Positions 1 through 11,173 of a DNA stretch of 64,000 bases are shown piece after piece. Within the stretch, counting starts at the first letter, position 1. Each line of letters opens with the position of its first letter. A program made the position numbers and the translations under genes. Source of the stretch: Emergomyces orientalis (Eukaryota > Ascomycota > Eurotiomycetes > Onygenales > Ajellomycetaceae); NCBI GenBank assembly GCA_002110485.1, contig MOWL01000067.1, forward strand, positions 620,001 to 684,000, in the 5' to 3' direction. The notes under the pieces were generated by a model. The model worked only from the letters and a program-made list of their open reading frames with translations, searched no databases and had not been told where the DNA came from.

Positions 1-252
1 TATATGAAAAAAAGAGAATATAAATAATCTTCAAAGATATTTATAAATAAATAAATAAAAAAAAGAAAAATCAATTTGCTGACTATTCTGGGCTGGAATT
101 CAAGTATTGCAAGTGCTATTTGTTTGAAGAAAAAATGTATAGTAATTAGTGTTAAAGTTAGAAAAATCCTGAGACTCTTTGAGTCTCAGGTAGATATCAT
201 AGTCTCTGACTGCATATATATCTATAATTGAAGAATAATAATAATAATAATA
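1..252 (+). mobile_element. 3' end of a family B LINE (non-LTR retrotransposon), cut by the window edge
   Basis: This is the 3' untranslated end of the LINE family seen complete at 51,931-58,620 and truncated at 46,790-48,753, here on the plus strand. It matches the reverse complement of those copies almost base for base from the AAATAAATAAATAAA tract through the inverted repeat at 168-190 to the (AAT)n tail at about 232-252. The tail is simple-repeat, not poly(A), which is typical of several non-LTR clades. Coding sequence lies outside the window. A GGG here reads GAG in the other copies, one of the G-to-A differences discussed in the findings. Confidence 0.85.
168..190 (+). repeat. Perfect 10-bp stem-loop in the family B LINE 3' UTR
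   Basis: The arms CCTGAGACTC and GAGTCTCAGG flank a TTT loop. The same hairpin lies about 50-60 nt before the (AAT)n tail in all three family B copies. In LINEs of the stringent type a 3' stem-loop is recognised by the element's own reverse transcriptase, so that role is a reasonable inference. Confidence 0.75.
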
Positions 253-344
253 ACAGCTGCTTTCAGAAATTAATGTGTGATGATGAGCTGAAGAATTAAA
301 AATGAACTAAGATTCTTATCACTAAATATTATGTTAATTAAATA

Positions 345-1032
345 ACCATCTCATCATACAATGCAAAGGCTAATGACATGGTCAAACACAGTCACTGCCC
401 GATATCCAATGCGCTTTCAAAGCTAGCTGCAGATGGAAGAAGCTGAGTTAATTATTTCCATTCTGTGCTATGAGCAGATCGCGTCACCATTTGGCAATCT
501 ACTGATGAAACCCTGTTCCACCTGCAATATGACTATGATGCTATTCTTTCAATAGAGCTTGATGTTCCAACTTGGCAAACACTTCCCTGGCAGACAGTGC
601 AATCCCGTGCTGATTTGATATATATGTGTATTTGACAATTGGAAAAGAGAGATGAAGATCTGAAGAAAGTCACTCATCATCTGCACTGTGTGAGAGAGAA
701 GAACTGAGATCTATTTAATAAAACTAAATAATTAGTTCAAGAATCATTGCAGATAAGTGATTTGATATTTTTACATGATATCAAGCTAGAAACATTCTAT
801 TCTGCCAAGCTCAACTTCCAATGGCTGAGCCTGTATCAAATTCAAGAAGCAAACCATGAGAAAGAAACCTATTATCTGAAAAAACTGAATGATTTACTGT
901 TTTAAAATACTACTGTAGATAATAGATTAAAAAGATTCTATCTCTGAGACAATCAAATGCTGGTTGCAGAGAATAATATCAATGAAGCAAATAATATTGA
1001 TGAAGAGAAAGAGATGAATATATAAAATACTG
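345..1032 (+). pseudogene. Decayed Ty3/Gypsy integrase C-terminal region
   Basis: One frame (codons starting at 369, 372 and so on) reads like the C-terminal part of a Ty3/Gypsy integrase. It has an ISSYNAKAND block (family: ISPYN.(K/Q)AN), then a WQSTDETLFHLQYD block, ELDVPTWQTLPW, a charged coiled stretch, and a C-terminal LHDIKLETFYSAKL..QWL block ending near NRLKRFYL. The frame is broken by TGA where relatives have Trp (about 424, 471, 636) and by a few TAA codons. The upstream protease, reverse transcriptase and LTRs are absent, so this is a relic. It abuts the LINE tail at 252. The identification rests on remembered family motifs, not on a search. Confidence 0.6.
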
Positions 1033-1231
1033 ATAAGAAGAATTTTTTGAGAGAAGATTAGAATAACTTACAGTCATGAATTTCTTATAATAAGAAGTTT
1101 GCAGTTATTATCTGACTGCTGTTTTTCTTTATATAATGATTTTCTTGTTGTTGTTTTCTTCATTCAAGTTGCTGTTTTTTTAGTCTCTATTTTCATGATT
1201 CTGTTTCTTTCTTGCATGTTTTTCATGCATC

Positions 1232-1582
1232 ATATTGAAGTGGAATAAGGGGTTGTGCGCTTTTGGCGGCACGTGGGCAGGAGCAGCGGGATCGTAAGGA
1301 GGTTGGTAAGTTCGCTGTGTATACAATATTCTATTCAATGAGCTATTCAAATAGCAATACAAAAGAACACATAGAAGATTCAAATATAGAAGAAGAACAA
1401 GCAATCAATCACATATTAAATCATATAATCAAAAAGGAGCAATCTCACTGCTCTGCGTACAATCAATCTTCGCCGAATCCACACGTGTGTCAAGGAAAGA
1501 TGGGAATATGAGGCAATCATGCCAAACAAATATATGAGGCGGTCTCGGCGAAAAGTAATACCACGCCGAGATTCCCCACCAC
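1232..1582 (+). repeat. Left terminal inverted repeat of the dioxygenase element
   Basis: This is inverted relative to 4845-5191. The outer edge begins ATATTGAAGTGGAATAAGG. Both repeats contain an 82-codon open frame starting MAARGQEQR, directed inward and with only a few substitutions between copies. It may simply reflect repeat conservation. Near the inner edge is a hairpin with arms TCTCGGCG and CGCCGAGA (about 1542-1570). Confidence 0.85.
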
Positions 1583-1886
1583 AATATCAGTTTCTTTTAA
1601 TTTTAATCTCTTGATATTATCTTTTCTTTGTTTTGTTTACTTTCTCTTTGATATTCAATTCTCTGAGTCAGATTGAAGTTGATAATGAATTTTATAAATC
1701 ACTGTCACTCTCACTGCATGTTGACTGCTTTTCACATTATCTTTCAAAATTCATCTTGAGAAAGTATTATATTATTGACCTGCTCTGCTCAGATAATCAT
1801 TTTTCTTTTTCAAATTGACATTCAAGTTTCTTTTTCTATTTTTAATTCATTGATTTTTCTCTATATTTCCTTATTTCATTACAAAG

Positions 1887-4517
1887 ATGTCAAACCCCTT
1901 TAGTCAACACACTCTGGTACTGAGACCAGCGAGCCAGCTCACTTTTGTGACATATGATAACCATGTTTTTCATACAGCAATGGAGCTGCAAGCTTATGTC
2001 AATTCTCTGGGTCAGAATCCGCAGGTTCGCTACCAAGCACAATGTGAGATCGGTAATCTACTCATGAGACACCATGAGGCGGCTCAAGATGAGGTTGCTG
2101 CATTCTATGAGTGGATGAGAAATGGTGGATTCTGGCGCCAGGTGGTGGCCCAGCAAGCATTTGATAACCAGACGGCGGAGCTTCAACGAGTTGCTGCTCA
2201 GGTAGCTGAACAGCGCGATCGCTGCGCCATAGCATATACTACATGCACCAGGATGTGGGGAAAAGTTCGCGTGGATTCATTCTGGCATATCATGACTTCA
2301 GAGTGGATGCAACGCACCTGTCAAACCCTGGCTCTACATCACGAATATGCTTCTGCAATTGGCTGGATCAATCAAGCAATGTGGGCTCGCATCACTCAGC
2401 CACCTCAACGAGGAGTTAAGCGATATAAGACAATCATGTTGACAGATATTGAAGCAGTGACTGATTTCAATTTTATTGGTCAAGAGATCACACAAGGAAA
2501 TCTTCAAGCTGCAGATCTTATCTTTGGTTCTGGCGAAATTCTCACTGAAGATTCTATGACAGTTGCTTCATCTCAGCCTCAAGAACATGTCCTATCCCCT
2601 TCTGATCAACATATGACTGATCAGTCTCCTCTACCTTCTCCCCGTGTGTTGAATGTGATACACCTCAGTGCACTCTCACTTGAATCTTCTCAAGGTTCTA
2701 TACATAGTGCTCCTGTGTGTACTTCTTGCTGTGTCTCCGGCCAATTCTTGCTTTCGGATGTCAGCAGTCTGTCTGCAGTCTTGTCAGACACTCATCTTGC
2801 TGAACTTCTCAGCCCTGACCAAGTTGCAGAATTTGAGAATATGGGGGTTGATCAAGATAGCCCTGCTTTGATAGAGACAACTGACAAGCAGCATACAACA
2901 GTGAACAGAGGATGCTGGTGTTCTCTCTATATCTCTGTGAATGTGAAAGCGCAGCTTAGAGATGCAAAGAAAATAGAAGAATGTCAGCTAATGCATCTTC
3001 TGAACAAGATAGTCAGACTTCTGTGACAAGGCTTGACTATATGCTATCTGCATTCAGTAAATCTCAGCAGCAAGATTGGACTTCTTACACGCGATCTTGA
3101 CCATGCGGGGCTGATAAAGAGAATCAGGCTTGTGATGAATAATCACCAGAATCTTGAGCAGATGTGAGCTGCTGATGACACATATCATTTCTTTCATCTT
3201 GATTGCCAACCTCCTCGCCCCGAAGATATGCTACAGGTATATCAAATGTGTTATAATCACCTACCACTGATTACATCATCAAATTGAGAACAAACACTGA
3301 TCTGACTTGCTTTTCTTGATTTCAATTTCAGTGCAGCTTTTCAGCAATGGAAGAAAGATGGTTCCGTCATCCTGCCAATATTTAGATGAATGAACACGAT
3401 GAAGGCAGCAGAGATCAACAATAATTATAACACCCTGGTGAAGGTTGTCACAGTTGAATGGAGCATGTACAGGTTTCATCAGTGAAAAGATAAGAAGACC
3501 TGAAAGTGATTCTGAACAATATTGCATGAAATTGTTCAACAGATTATCTGTCAAGATTCACTGTATTATGTGTGATATGTTGCTCTCTGCCCTGATCATC
3601 GCACGCACCTGATTTCTTATCCCTATTATGCAAAATACGCCTTGTCTGGGGATAGCACTTACTTCCGCCATATTGATGTCAATATTAAACGCCTGGCGGA
3701 GGAAAATCATGGAGTGAATATGATTCAGGGATCAGTCTCTTTCAGTGACAAAGATGGGAGGAATTGCACCACCATAGTCCTGGAAATGCATCAAAATATT
3801 CAAGAATGAAACAGATGCCTGCGTGCTTGCAATCTTCTGAATGATGGAATCATTCAAGAGATGACATCTGAGATGCTCATCAACAAGAATCTCAACAATT
3901 TCAGAATGCAGTGAATGACTGTCCCATGCAAGCAAGATGATGCTTGAATAACCATGCCGCATCTTCCTCATGGAAGCACCGGGCCTGCTACTAAGGAACG
4001 CAAAACAATGCTGCCGTGGTATGTTGGAATTCAGGATGATGGGCACTCTCTTGAAGTCTCTGAAAGTGGATTGTGGGAGCAGCTCTCCTGAGCACATCGC
4101 GATTTGGTTGCCGGGCTGTCAACACCCTCTGGCCTTTCGGTATTATATGGAAGTATTCCATATCAGTACCCTGCTGCTGTTCCGGTCACGGGTCTTGGAG
4201 CGATTTCGGATGCTCTGGTGGGTCGATGGAAGTGAGATGACTCTATGGTCAGACATGAGCAAGATATTCTCTTCAATGGCAAGGGCAGTTCACTGCAAGA
4301 ATACATTGAGGAGTGGCGCAAGAGAGCAGTCATCAAAGGGATCCAGTGTTTCAAGATCATGATGGCTACAGAGAAGGAATTATTTGAAGAGTGTAGCTGT
4401 TTCTATTGTCTGAAGAGAAACATCTCCCTTGCCTCAATTGAGGGAGATCGCGCTGTCGCTGAGGGCGAGGCTATGCAGATTCCGGCGCATGGCCGCGAGA
4501 ATGCGCCCGCCGAATAG
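1887..4517 (+). pseudogene. Putative 2-oxoglutarate/Fe(II) dioxygenase-like ORF with 15 in-frame TGA codons
   Basis: One reading frame runs 877 codons from ATG 1887 to TAG 4515-4517 with no indel. The first 379 codons are open. After that 15 TGA codons occur and no TAA or TAG. The second half has a FRHIDVNI block (HxD at codons 595-597), then NMIQGSVSF and NCTTIVLEMH, histidines at codons 692 and 695 (MPHLPHG) and an Arg at 705. The HxD...H...R spacing of about 100 and 10 residues fits the double-stranded beta-helix dioxygenases, possibly the TET/JBP-type group that acts on DNA bases. A Cys cluster (ECSCFYC) lies near the C-terminus. The N-terminal half is unrecognised. The TGAs sit at plausible Trp sites (for example QE-TGA-NR, RWK-TGA-DD), alongside 14 TGG codons kept elsewhere. 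By the standard code the product stops at residue 379. It is labelled a pseudogene for that reason, with reservations. Confidence 0.55.
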
Positions 4518-4844
4518 CCACAGTCATCAGCCAATCATGTTTTCCTGGCCCCAGGCTGTCAAAAGATTGACCAACCACAATCATGCTGTTGTCACATTTG
4601 CCACATCTTGTCACTGTCATCATGCTAATCACATTCTGCTTGCTTGTTTTTTTATTTTCTCTTGTTCTTGCTTGTCTTTCTTTTCTCTGCTGTTCACTTT
4701 TTCTTTCTCTTTTCTATGTTCTTTTATTGATTGTCTTTCATTTTCTTGATTCTTGATTGATTCTTTTCTGCAATTCCTTGTTTTCATTCATTCAGATCGC
4801 ATTCTTACTTGCTGAGTCAGCAAGGTATAGAGAAGGGAGATGTA

Positions 4845-5191
4845 TGGTGAGAAATCTCAGTGTAATATTACTTTTCACTGAGACCGCCTCATATATTTGT
4901 TTGGCATGGTTGCCTCATATTCCCATCTTTCCTTGACACACGTGTGGATTCGGCGAAGATTGATTGTACACAGAGCAGTGAGATTGCTCCTTTTTGATTA
5001 TATGATTTAATATGTGATTGATTGCTTGTTCTTCTTCTATATTTGAATCTCCTACATGTTCTTTTGTATTGCTATTTGGATAGCTCATTGAATAGAATAT
5101 TGTATACACAGTGAACTTACCAACCTCCTTACGATTCCGCTGCTCCTGCCCACGTGCCGCCAAAAGCGCACAACCCCTTATTCCACTTCAA
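4845..5191 (-). repeat. Right terminal inverted repeat of the dioxygenase element
   Basis: This is the reverse complement of the left repeat with scattered transitions. The inner hairpin is kept, but its arms read TCTCAGTG and CACTGAGA, so two base pairs changed on both sides relative to the left repeat. The outer end at about 5191 is directly followed by family C LINE coding sequence. Confidence 0.85.
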
Positions 5192-5881
5192 TATATGCAA
5201 TAATGCAAGCATTTAAAATGACAATGAGTCAATTGACAAGAAATTCAGATATCAATGAGATATGAATTTATTCAGACAGTTAAGCAGCTTTGAAAAGATT
5301 TCAAAAAAACAAGATTCAAGAAAATTAAATACATATTGAAACTGTATATCAATTGATTAAAAAAATAAGAAAATTAAAAGATATACAAATTCATTTGCAC
5401 TGGGTCCCAGCTCATATGAACATAAAAGGAAATGAACTAGCTGATGAAGCTGCAAAAAAGAGCACAGAAATTGAGTTAGTGAAAAAACAGAAAATATCTT
5501 GAACATTTATAAAAAGAAAAGTAAAAGAGAAATGCTTAAAAAATTGAAATTTAAATTGAGAAACTCAAAAACAAAAACTAAGTATCAAATACTTGATTTT
5601 TGAAATAAAATCAAAGTGGAAAGTATGCTCTATTAAATGCAAAAAGAAAATCTTTTTCTCAATAATTCAATTAAAGCTTGATCATGAATACTTTGACTTC
5701 TATTTTAAGAAATTTGGAATTGAAAGACCTCAAAACTGTGATATATATAATTGTTTAGAAGATCCAGAACATTTATTGATAAACTGCTTAAAAAACTCTG
5801 TTATTAGAAATGATTTGAAAAGAAAATATGATATAGATCAAATAAATATAAGATTTCTGTTTCAAACTGAAACAGATATTA
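5192..5881 (+). mobile_element. Family C LINE, 5'-truncated; RNase H and C-terminal part before the family A insertion
   Basis: This copy begins inside the RNase H domain and runs to the C-terminal zinc-binding region. Recognisable blocks are IYSDS (catalytic Asp), HLHWVPAHMNIKGNELADEAA (His and Asp of RNase H) and a Cys/His region NCDIYNCLEDPEHLLINC. It is about 90% or more like 48,754-51,930. TGA replaces Trp at four sites, all shared with that copy; two CAA-to-TAA changes (after SDS and after QEN) are private to this one. The sequence is interrupted at 5881 by the family A LINE and resumes at 11,281. Confidence 0.85.
5867..5881 (+). repeat. Target-site duplication, left copy (15 bp)
   Basis: CTGAAACAGATATTA is repeated exactly at 11,281-11,295. 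The two copies flank the family A LINE and restore the family C LINE when one is removed, which proves the order of insertion. Confidence 0.9.
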
Positions 5882-6364
5882 TTATTATTATTATTTCTAC
5901 ACCACTTGATCCCGAGGATATGTGGGGAGGCAGCTAGTATACAAAGTGAGGAAAACCTTGGACTATCTAGTATAGCCCTGGCCTAAAAACCCTCTGAACA
6001 GCAAATCTATTCAACATTTATAATCACTTCAAGTACCGTGGAGCAGCTCCCGCTGCTCTTAGAGAAGATGGTGCATAGCACCGTGAGAAGACAAGAAAAC
6101 CCCCTATATCACCATCACCCCTGTCTGAACATAAGAAAGACTTCTAATGAATGTGGCACCTCATGCTGTGTGTCCGCCGCTCATCGCGCAGACTTCAACG
6201 TCCTGGAGTGCTTGTAGCGCGCAGGCCACTCAACTCCGCGCTTGTGGCGCGCCCGGTCGCCCAACTTCGCGCTTCAAGCTCACTATCTCCTGGTAGGGTC
6301 TCGCTCTTCGCGCCCTTCACCCCCTGATATGCGCCAGCCGCGTTCCTTAGTTGTGCTGTGCATC

Positions 6365-9300
6365 TCATTCCGCCCTTCTCTCACTTAACACCTTGGCTAG
6401 GGAGAACTGTCTGAGAATGTCCTGCTTGAGCCACCACTTGGTGAGCCTGTGCAGTCCTTCCTTGGTGTCCAGCAACCACTTCTTATTCACTCTGCCCTCC
6501 TGCTCCAGCTCCGCGCGTTCCCCACTGAATCGTGTACAGTGTATCATCACATGCAGCACCGTTTCATGCTCATATCCACATGAACATTTTGGTGTGGGGA
6601 AGTCAGGAACTCTTCTTCTGTGAAGGAACGCTGCAAGGCCTGTCTTGCCGGTACGCAGCTGGACTATCAATGAGCTTCGGGCCTTGCTCAGGCCCTCATG
6701 CCATCTTAGTAGCTCTACATCTGGGGGCCTGTCAAACAGTTCTCTTCATGGTGTTGTGCGCGCTCTCCATCTGTTTCACCATCTTATCATTGCCTCCTCC
6801 CTCACTCATCTCTTGAAGGCTCAGTTACACACACTGTTTTCTTGTCTTTCCTGCTTTTTCAGTTGCTTTGCCTGTCTCACCCAATTTACACTCCACCCCT
6901 GCTGCATGCTCACTGGGTGCAGTACTGCCTCCACTGACTGCATTCCTCTGTTATTCCTTCTGCGAAGTCTGGCTCTGACCTGCACACATGCCTGTTTTAT
7001 CTGCTCCATGATTCCTGACTCCTTAAGCCGCTCAGTTGCTCTGGCCACCACACTGTCTAGATGTATCTCCAGAGGCAGTGTGGCTGTCTCCACCTCCAGT
7101 GAGGTGATTGGAGTAGCTCTGTAGGCCCCTGCAATGACCTGTAGGCATTTATTTTGAATCTTCTCCAGGCTGGCTAGCAGCTGGCGTTGATGTCGCGGTT
7201 CATGTTGTGTCGCCTGTGGTTGATGCCATGCCAGCGCTCCGTATCCTATTGCGGGCCTTATCACTGCATTGTAGACCCTCCGGGCATGCTGCAGTGGCAG
7301 GCCCCAGGTTGACTGTGTTGTCTGAGTTAGGGCACCTATCTGTGATTTCGCTCTGCCTACCACCTTACTGACATGGCTACGCCACCTCAGCTTAGGGTCA
7401 AGCCAGATGCCTAGCACCCGCATCTCCCTCTGTGGCTTGATCACTTGCTGTGGCAATTGCAGTGAGTGTTCTAGATTGAATCTAGTCCTTGTTCTGGTAA
7501 AGTGCATGAGCTCATACTTCTGTGGTGCAAAGATTGCTCCATGTCTGCTCGCCCAAAGCTCACAGCTGGCATGGATCCGCGCCAGATGCGCACAATTCGC
7601 TTTGATTGAGTCGCCATATGCTAGAATGTTCACATCATCTACAAATTCTATGCAGCTGACAGGCTCACTTTGCAGTGCACATATTCTGAGCAACTCCTCA
7701 TTGTAGAATAAGAACAGAATGAGTGACAAGAGTGATCTCTGTGGAATGCCTGCATTCACCTCAAAGGCTTCAGTTTCCTGCTCATCAAATACTAGTGTCG
7801 CCTTGCGCCCCTGCATGAATGAGTTGACTCATTCAGTCAGCTGTCTGAGCAGTTCTCTTTTTCTTAGAATGTGCACTAGGCGATTTCTGAGCACTCTGTC
7901 ATAGGCCCCTGAGATGTTCAGTGACAGCACTGAGATCACTGCTCTCTGCTCCTCCCACACTGTGTGAATCTGTGCCAGTAACAGAGCAATTGCTGTTTCT
8001 GTGAAGCAGTCTCCTCGCGCCTCCATTTGCTGAGCTGGTAGCATCCCATGTTTCTCTGCCAGAGATCTTATTTCCTTGGCTGTTGCAGTCTCTACAATTT
8101 TATCTAGAGTGTCAAGTAGTGAAATCGGCCTCCAGACTCCCACTTCACTGTAGTCCTTCTTTCCTGGCTTCTTGAGCACCACCGTGCGCGCTGTTTTGAA
8201 TATCTGTGAGTAGTACTCCCAATGCCAGCAGGCCTGTGTAAGCTCAGTTATTGCTGTGATGAACCTTGGGCCTAGCATTTTGAGAAAGCGGTTGGGGATG
8301 CTGTTGGCACCCGGGGCCTTGTCGTTCGGAAGCCTAGCAATCAGCGCTGCCATGGCCTCCTCTGTGAGCACTACCATGTCAGTCACACTCCGCGGCTGCG
8401 TTCCCATGTTCATGTCATCTTCCCTTGCCGCCAAAGGCTCTGGGAAGAACCGCGCCTGTAGTAGTTCAGCCTTGTCCTGGAATGCAGTGGCTCGCGCCTC
8501 GGTTTCACCCAAGGCCTCTGGCATTCCTCTAAGTGGTGGCAGTCTTGCCGGTTGCTTGGTCTCGTTGGTGTGTGTGCGACCCCACTTTGCCAGCTTCCAG
8601 AGCAGTTTAGGATCTGTGCCAGCACTGTTCATTAGATCGCGGAAGCTGGCAGTCTTGACCAGCTTTATTTCCTTGTTTCATCTGTTGCAGGCATGTCTTC
8701 TTTCCTTCTCAGTGCTGTCTGCATCCCTCATGGTTCTCTTGTACTCACTCACTGCCTGCGCCACTCTGTTGGACCACCACGAGCGACTCTGCTTGCAGAT
8801 GTGTGTGTGTTTAGCATGTTTCTCTGCTAGCTCATTGATGAATTCACTTAGATAGTTTGCATAGCAATCAATCTCTGCTGTTGAGCCAAAGCTGTTGCAA
8901 CATTGTAGCTCTTGGCAGTTCTTTTGCAGCTGCTGTATATTCACTTGCCGCCAGTTGCGTTTTTCCCTTAGTACCACAGGTATGTCAATGGCTAACTTAG
9001 TGACCACTGGTAGATGATCTGATGCCATATCCGCCTCGTGTGCGACCCAGCATTCCAGTACCCCTGCACTCAGGTTCTCTGAGAGAAAGATTAGGTTCAA
9101 GGTGGTGCCAGTGCTTCTGCAGTCCTGCCATGTAATCTCTCCCCCGTGGTGTTGCCAGCTGCAGTCTGAGGGCATCCACCTGTGCTATGAGCTCCCATGC
9201 CAGGTCAAAGTCCTGTCTCACTCGCTCACCTCCCCACTTTGAGTGATGCACATTGAAGTCTCCCAGCACCACTACCTCTGCCTGCCGCGTTTCCGCACCC

Positions 9301-9824
9301 TGACTTTGCGCTTGTTGCGCGTCTGCACCCTGATCTCGCGCTCGTAGCGCACTTGTGTCTGGGTCTTGCGCTTGTTGCGCACATCGCCCCTGAGTTCGCG
9401 CTGGTAGCGAGGCCTCGGCCTCCTCCACCACCGCTTGTAGCTCAAGGATGGGGGAACTCTCTGGCACAGTTGTGTAGCTGCCTGGTGGAGCAGCGTAGAC
9501 ATTGAGCATTAGTAGTGGTCCTCTTACCGTGTTCACAGTGAGCAATGCCATGGATTCTGTAATGACCCTGACATCCCATGCTGTTGCCTTCAGTCTTTTG
9601 TTGATGAGGAAGCCCACCCTGGCCTCCTTGATCTGCATGCCTGCCTGCCAGAATCCACAGTTGGCCGGGCATGTTGTACCCTTTCCAGATTCCCTCTGCA
9701 TCCATGGTTCCTGCAGTGCAATGATGTTGTAGTTTAATGCTGTTTCAGGCTTGGCCAGTAATGTGTTCATCACCTTGTCTGAGTTATGCACATTGTATTG
9801 TAGTATATGGACTTGCTCACTCAT
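6365..9824 (-). CDS. Family A LINE ORF2, endonuclease-reverse transcriptase (six in-frame TGA, one frameshift)
   Basis: The N-terminus is an exonuclease/endonuclease/phosphatase-type endonuclease (LQYNVHNSDKV, ALQEPW, LGDFNVHHSKWGG, SDHLPV). The reverse transcriptase follows with a DKAPGANSIPNRFL block, WRPISLLDTLDKI, LNISGAYDRV (first catalytic Asp), GIPQRSLLSLILF and FVDD (active site). The C-terminus has a CSCGYEHETVLHVMIHC zinc motif. A run of five G near 9131-9135 shifts the frame by one base inside the endonuclease; otherwise the frame is continuous to 6365. Internal stops are all TGA (8678, 7829, 6821, 6806, 6776, 6746), at conserved aromatic or Trp sites such as LTE-TGA-VNSFM; about 27 Trp codons remain TGG. 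If the 6365 TGA were read through, TAA follows after five codons. It would nick target DNA and prime reverse transcription there. Confidence 0.8.
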
Positions 9825-11173
9825 GGTTCACCCATGTCTTGGTCCTGCGTGGAGTCTGGTCGCGCTGGGCGTGCATAGCCACTGAGCGAGCCCCGTTGCT
9901 GCGCGCCAGCTCTTGCCACATTTGTGAGTCTGCTGATCTTGCTCTGAACAATCAGAGGGTTCTCTTCTGTGATTCTGCTATGCTTTCTGGGGGTGATCCA
10001 ACCCTTCTCATCTGATGTTTGCATCACAAAGTGCCTTGGCTGGTTCTTGAGTGCCTTCTTGGCCAGTGAAATCACAGTCTGTCATTCAGAGCATCTTGCA
10101 GACCATGCTGGGTGATCTCCTTCACAGTTACAGCAGACTGCCTTCTTTCCTTCCAGTGCTGTGGGGCAGGTCTTGTCCGTGTGTCCCTCTGCTGCACAGT
10201 GCCCACAGATATCACCCTTGCGGCAGAATCTGGCTATGTGTCCATATTGCTGGCAGCTGTAGCATTGAGTGACCTGAGCCTCCCTGTGGAAGATTTCAAT
10301 CATGCAGAATTCATTCCCCAGAATGATGCCATTCTCCACAAGCGTGTTTGCCTGCTGCAGTGTGGCTACATGTAGGATAATGCTTTCATGAGGCCGCTGC
10401 TGTTTAGCTAGCCACTTTGTGACCCTGTGAATGAGTACTCTGCATCTGAGAGATGAGTTCTGCTTGTAGACATTTTTCACTGCTTTATCTGAACTAATTC
10501 AGCTAATGACACTGATAGATGCACTCTTGATTAATACTGCATACATCTTCTTTCTCATGTGTGTCTTGTTGTCTCATTTCTTCACTTATTCATTACTTTT
10601 TGTCAGCTTGGTCTTCATGCTGGGGTTGTCTGCAACCAGAATCAGATCACCACTAGACATGTATCTTGCTGCAACTATGGTGTCAGTGATCACATCTTTG
10701 ATGATTCTATTTATCTTTCTCATAATAGCCTCTGAAGTGTGTTTCTCCACTGACAGTGTATCACAGTTGCAGTGAGATACTACAATCTCTCTAAGCACAC
10801 ACTCTGTCACAATCTTGTCTGGAGACTCTTCACTGGCCGCCACATGCGCCCATGAGGGTCTACTGTTTAGTATGTTGCATCTTTTGTTCTGTTGAAATGT
10901 GCTAGTAGTGCTCTTCAGCCTCTCTAGCATTCTATTCAGTAAATCATTCTTGAACTCTTTCATGACTTTCAGAGTCTGCTGAATATACTGTAATCTCTTC
11001 TTGTTTATTTTCTTGTCTCTCTCTCTCTCTCTAAGAGCTTCAGTGATTTTACTAAGTGTTGTGACTATTTCTTCTGCAGCTTCTTTATTTCTCTGTTTCA
11101 CTCTCAGCACATGTCACACTGCATGCGCGCCCACCCCCCTCTCAACCACACCCACGCCAGCTGCCTCAACCAT
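9821..11173 (-). CDS. Family A LINE ORF1, gag-like RNA-binding protein with CCHC zinc knuckles (five in-frame TGA)
   Basis: The ATG at 11,173 opens a 451-codon frame with no indel, ending in a TGA that overlaps the ORF2 start (CCATGA arrangement, usual for coupled LINE ORFs). Features in order are a basic, charged coiled-coil-like N-terminal region (RERERDKKINKKRLQ), a middle RNA-recognition-like region, then zinc knuckles CYSCQQYGHIARFC and CGHCAAEGHTDKTC and a third Cys set ending near PAWSARC. It should coat element RNA in a ribonucleoprotein particle. Five internal TGA codons lie at about 11,114, 10,586, 10,574, 10,499 and 10,082. No TAA or TAG occurs in frame. At least the two flanking VKK (SNE-TGA-VKK-TGA-DN) look like Trp sites. 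By the standard code the protein is broken. Confidence 0.75.

Larger units (their letters stand above)
1232..5191. mobile_element. ~4.0 kb terminal-inverted-repeat element carrying one long dioxygenase-like ORF
   Basis: Two ~350 bp inverted repeats (1232-1582 and 4845-5191) bound a single long plus-strand frame, 1887-4517. No transposase, reverse transcriptase or integrase is visible between the repeats, so the element is either non-autonomous, or mobilised in trans, or its only ORF does the work. The base composition is near 45-50% GC, unlike the AT-rich LINEs around it. The right end abuts the family C LINE fragment, and I could not define an unambiguous target duplication. Known relatives: TET/JBP dioxygenase genes in fungi have been linked to DNA transposons (KDZ class). 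Whether this element belongs to that association is inference. Confidence 0.65.

Noticed and set aside
1263..1511. 82-residue frame MAARGQEQR repeated in both inverted repeats as a gene
   Set aside because: The conservation is explained by the inverted repeats themselves, and there is no family motif.
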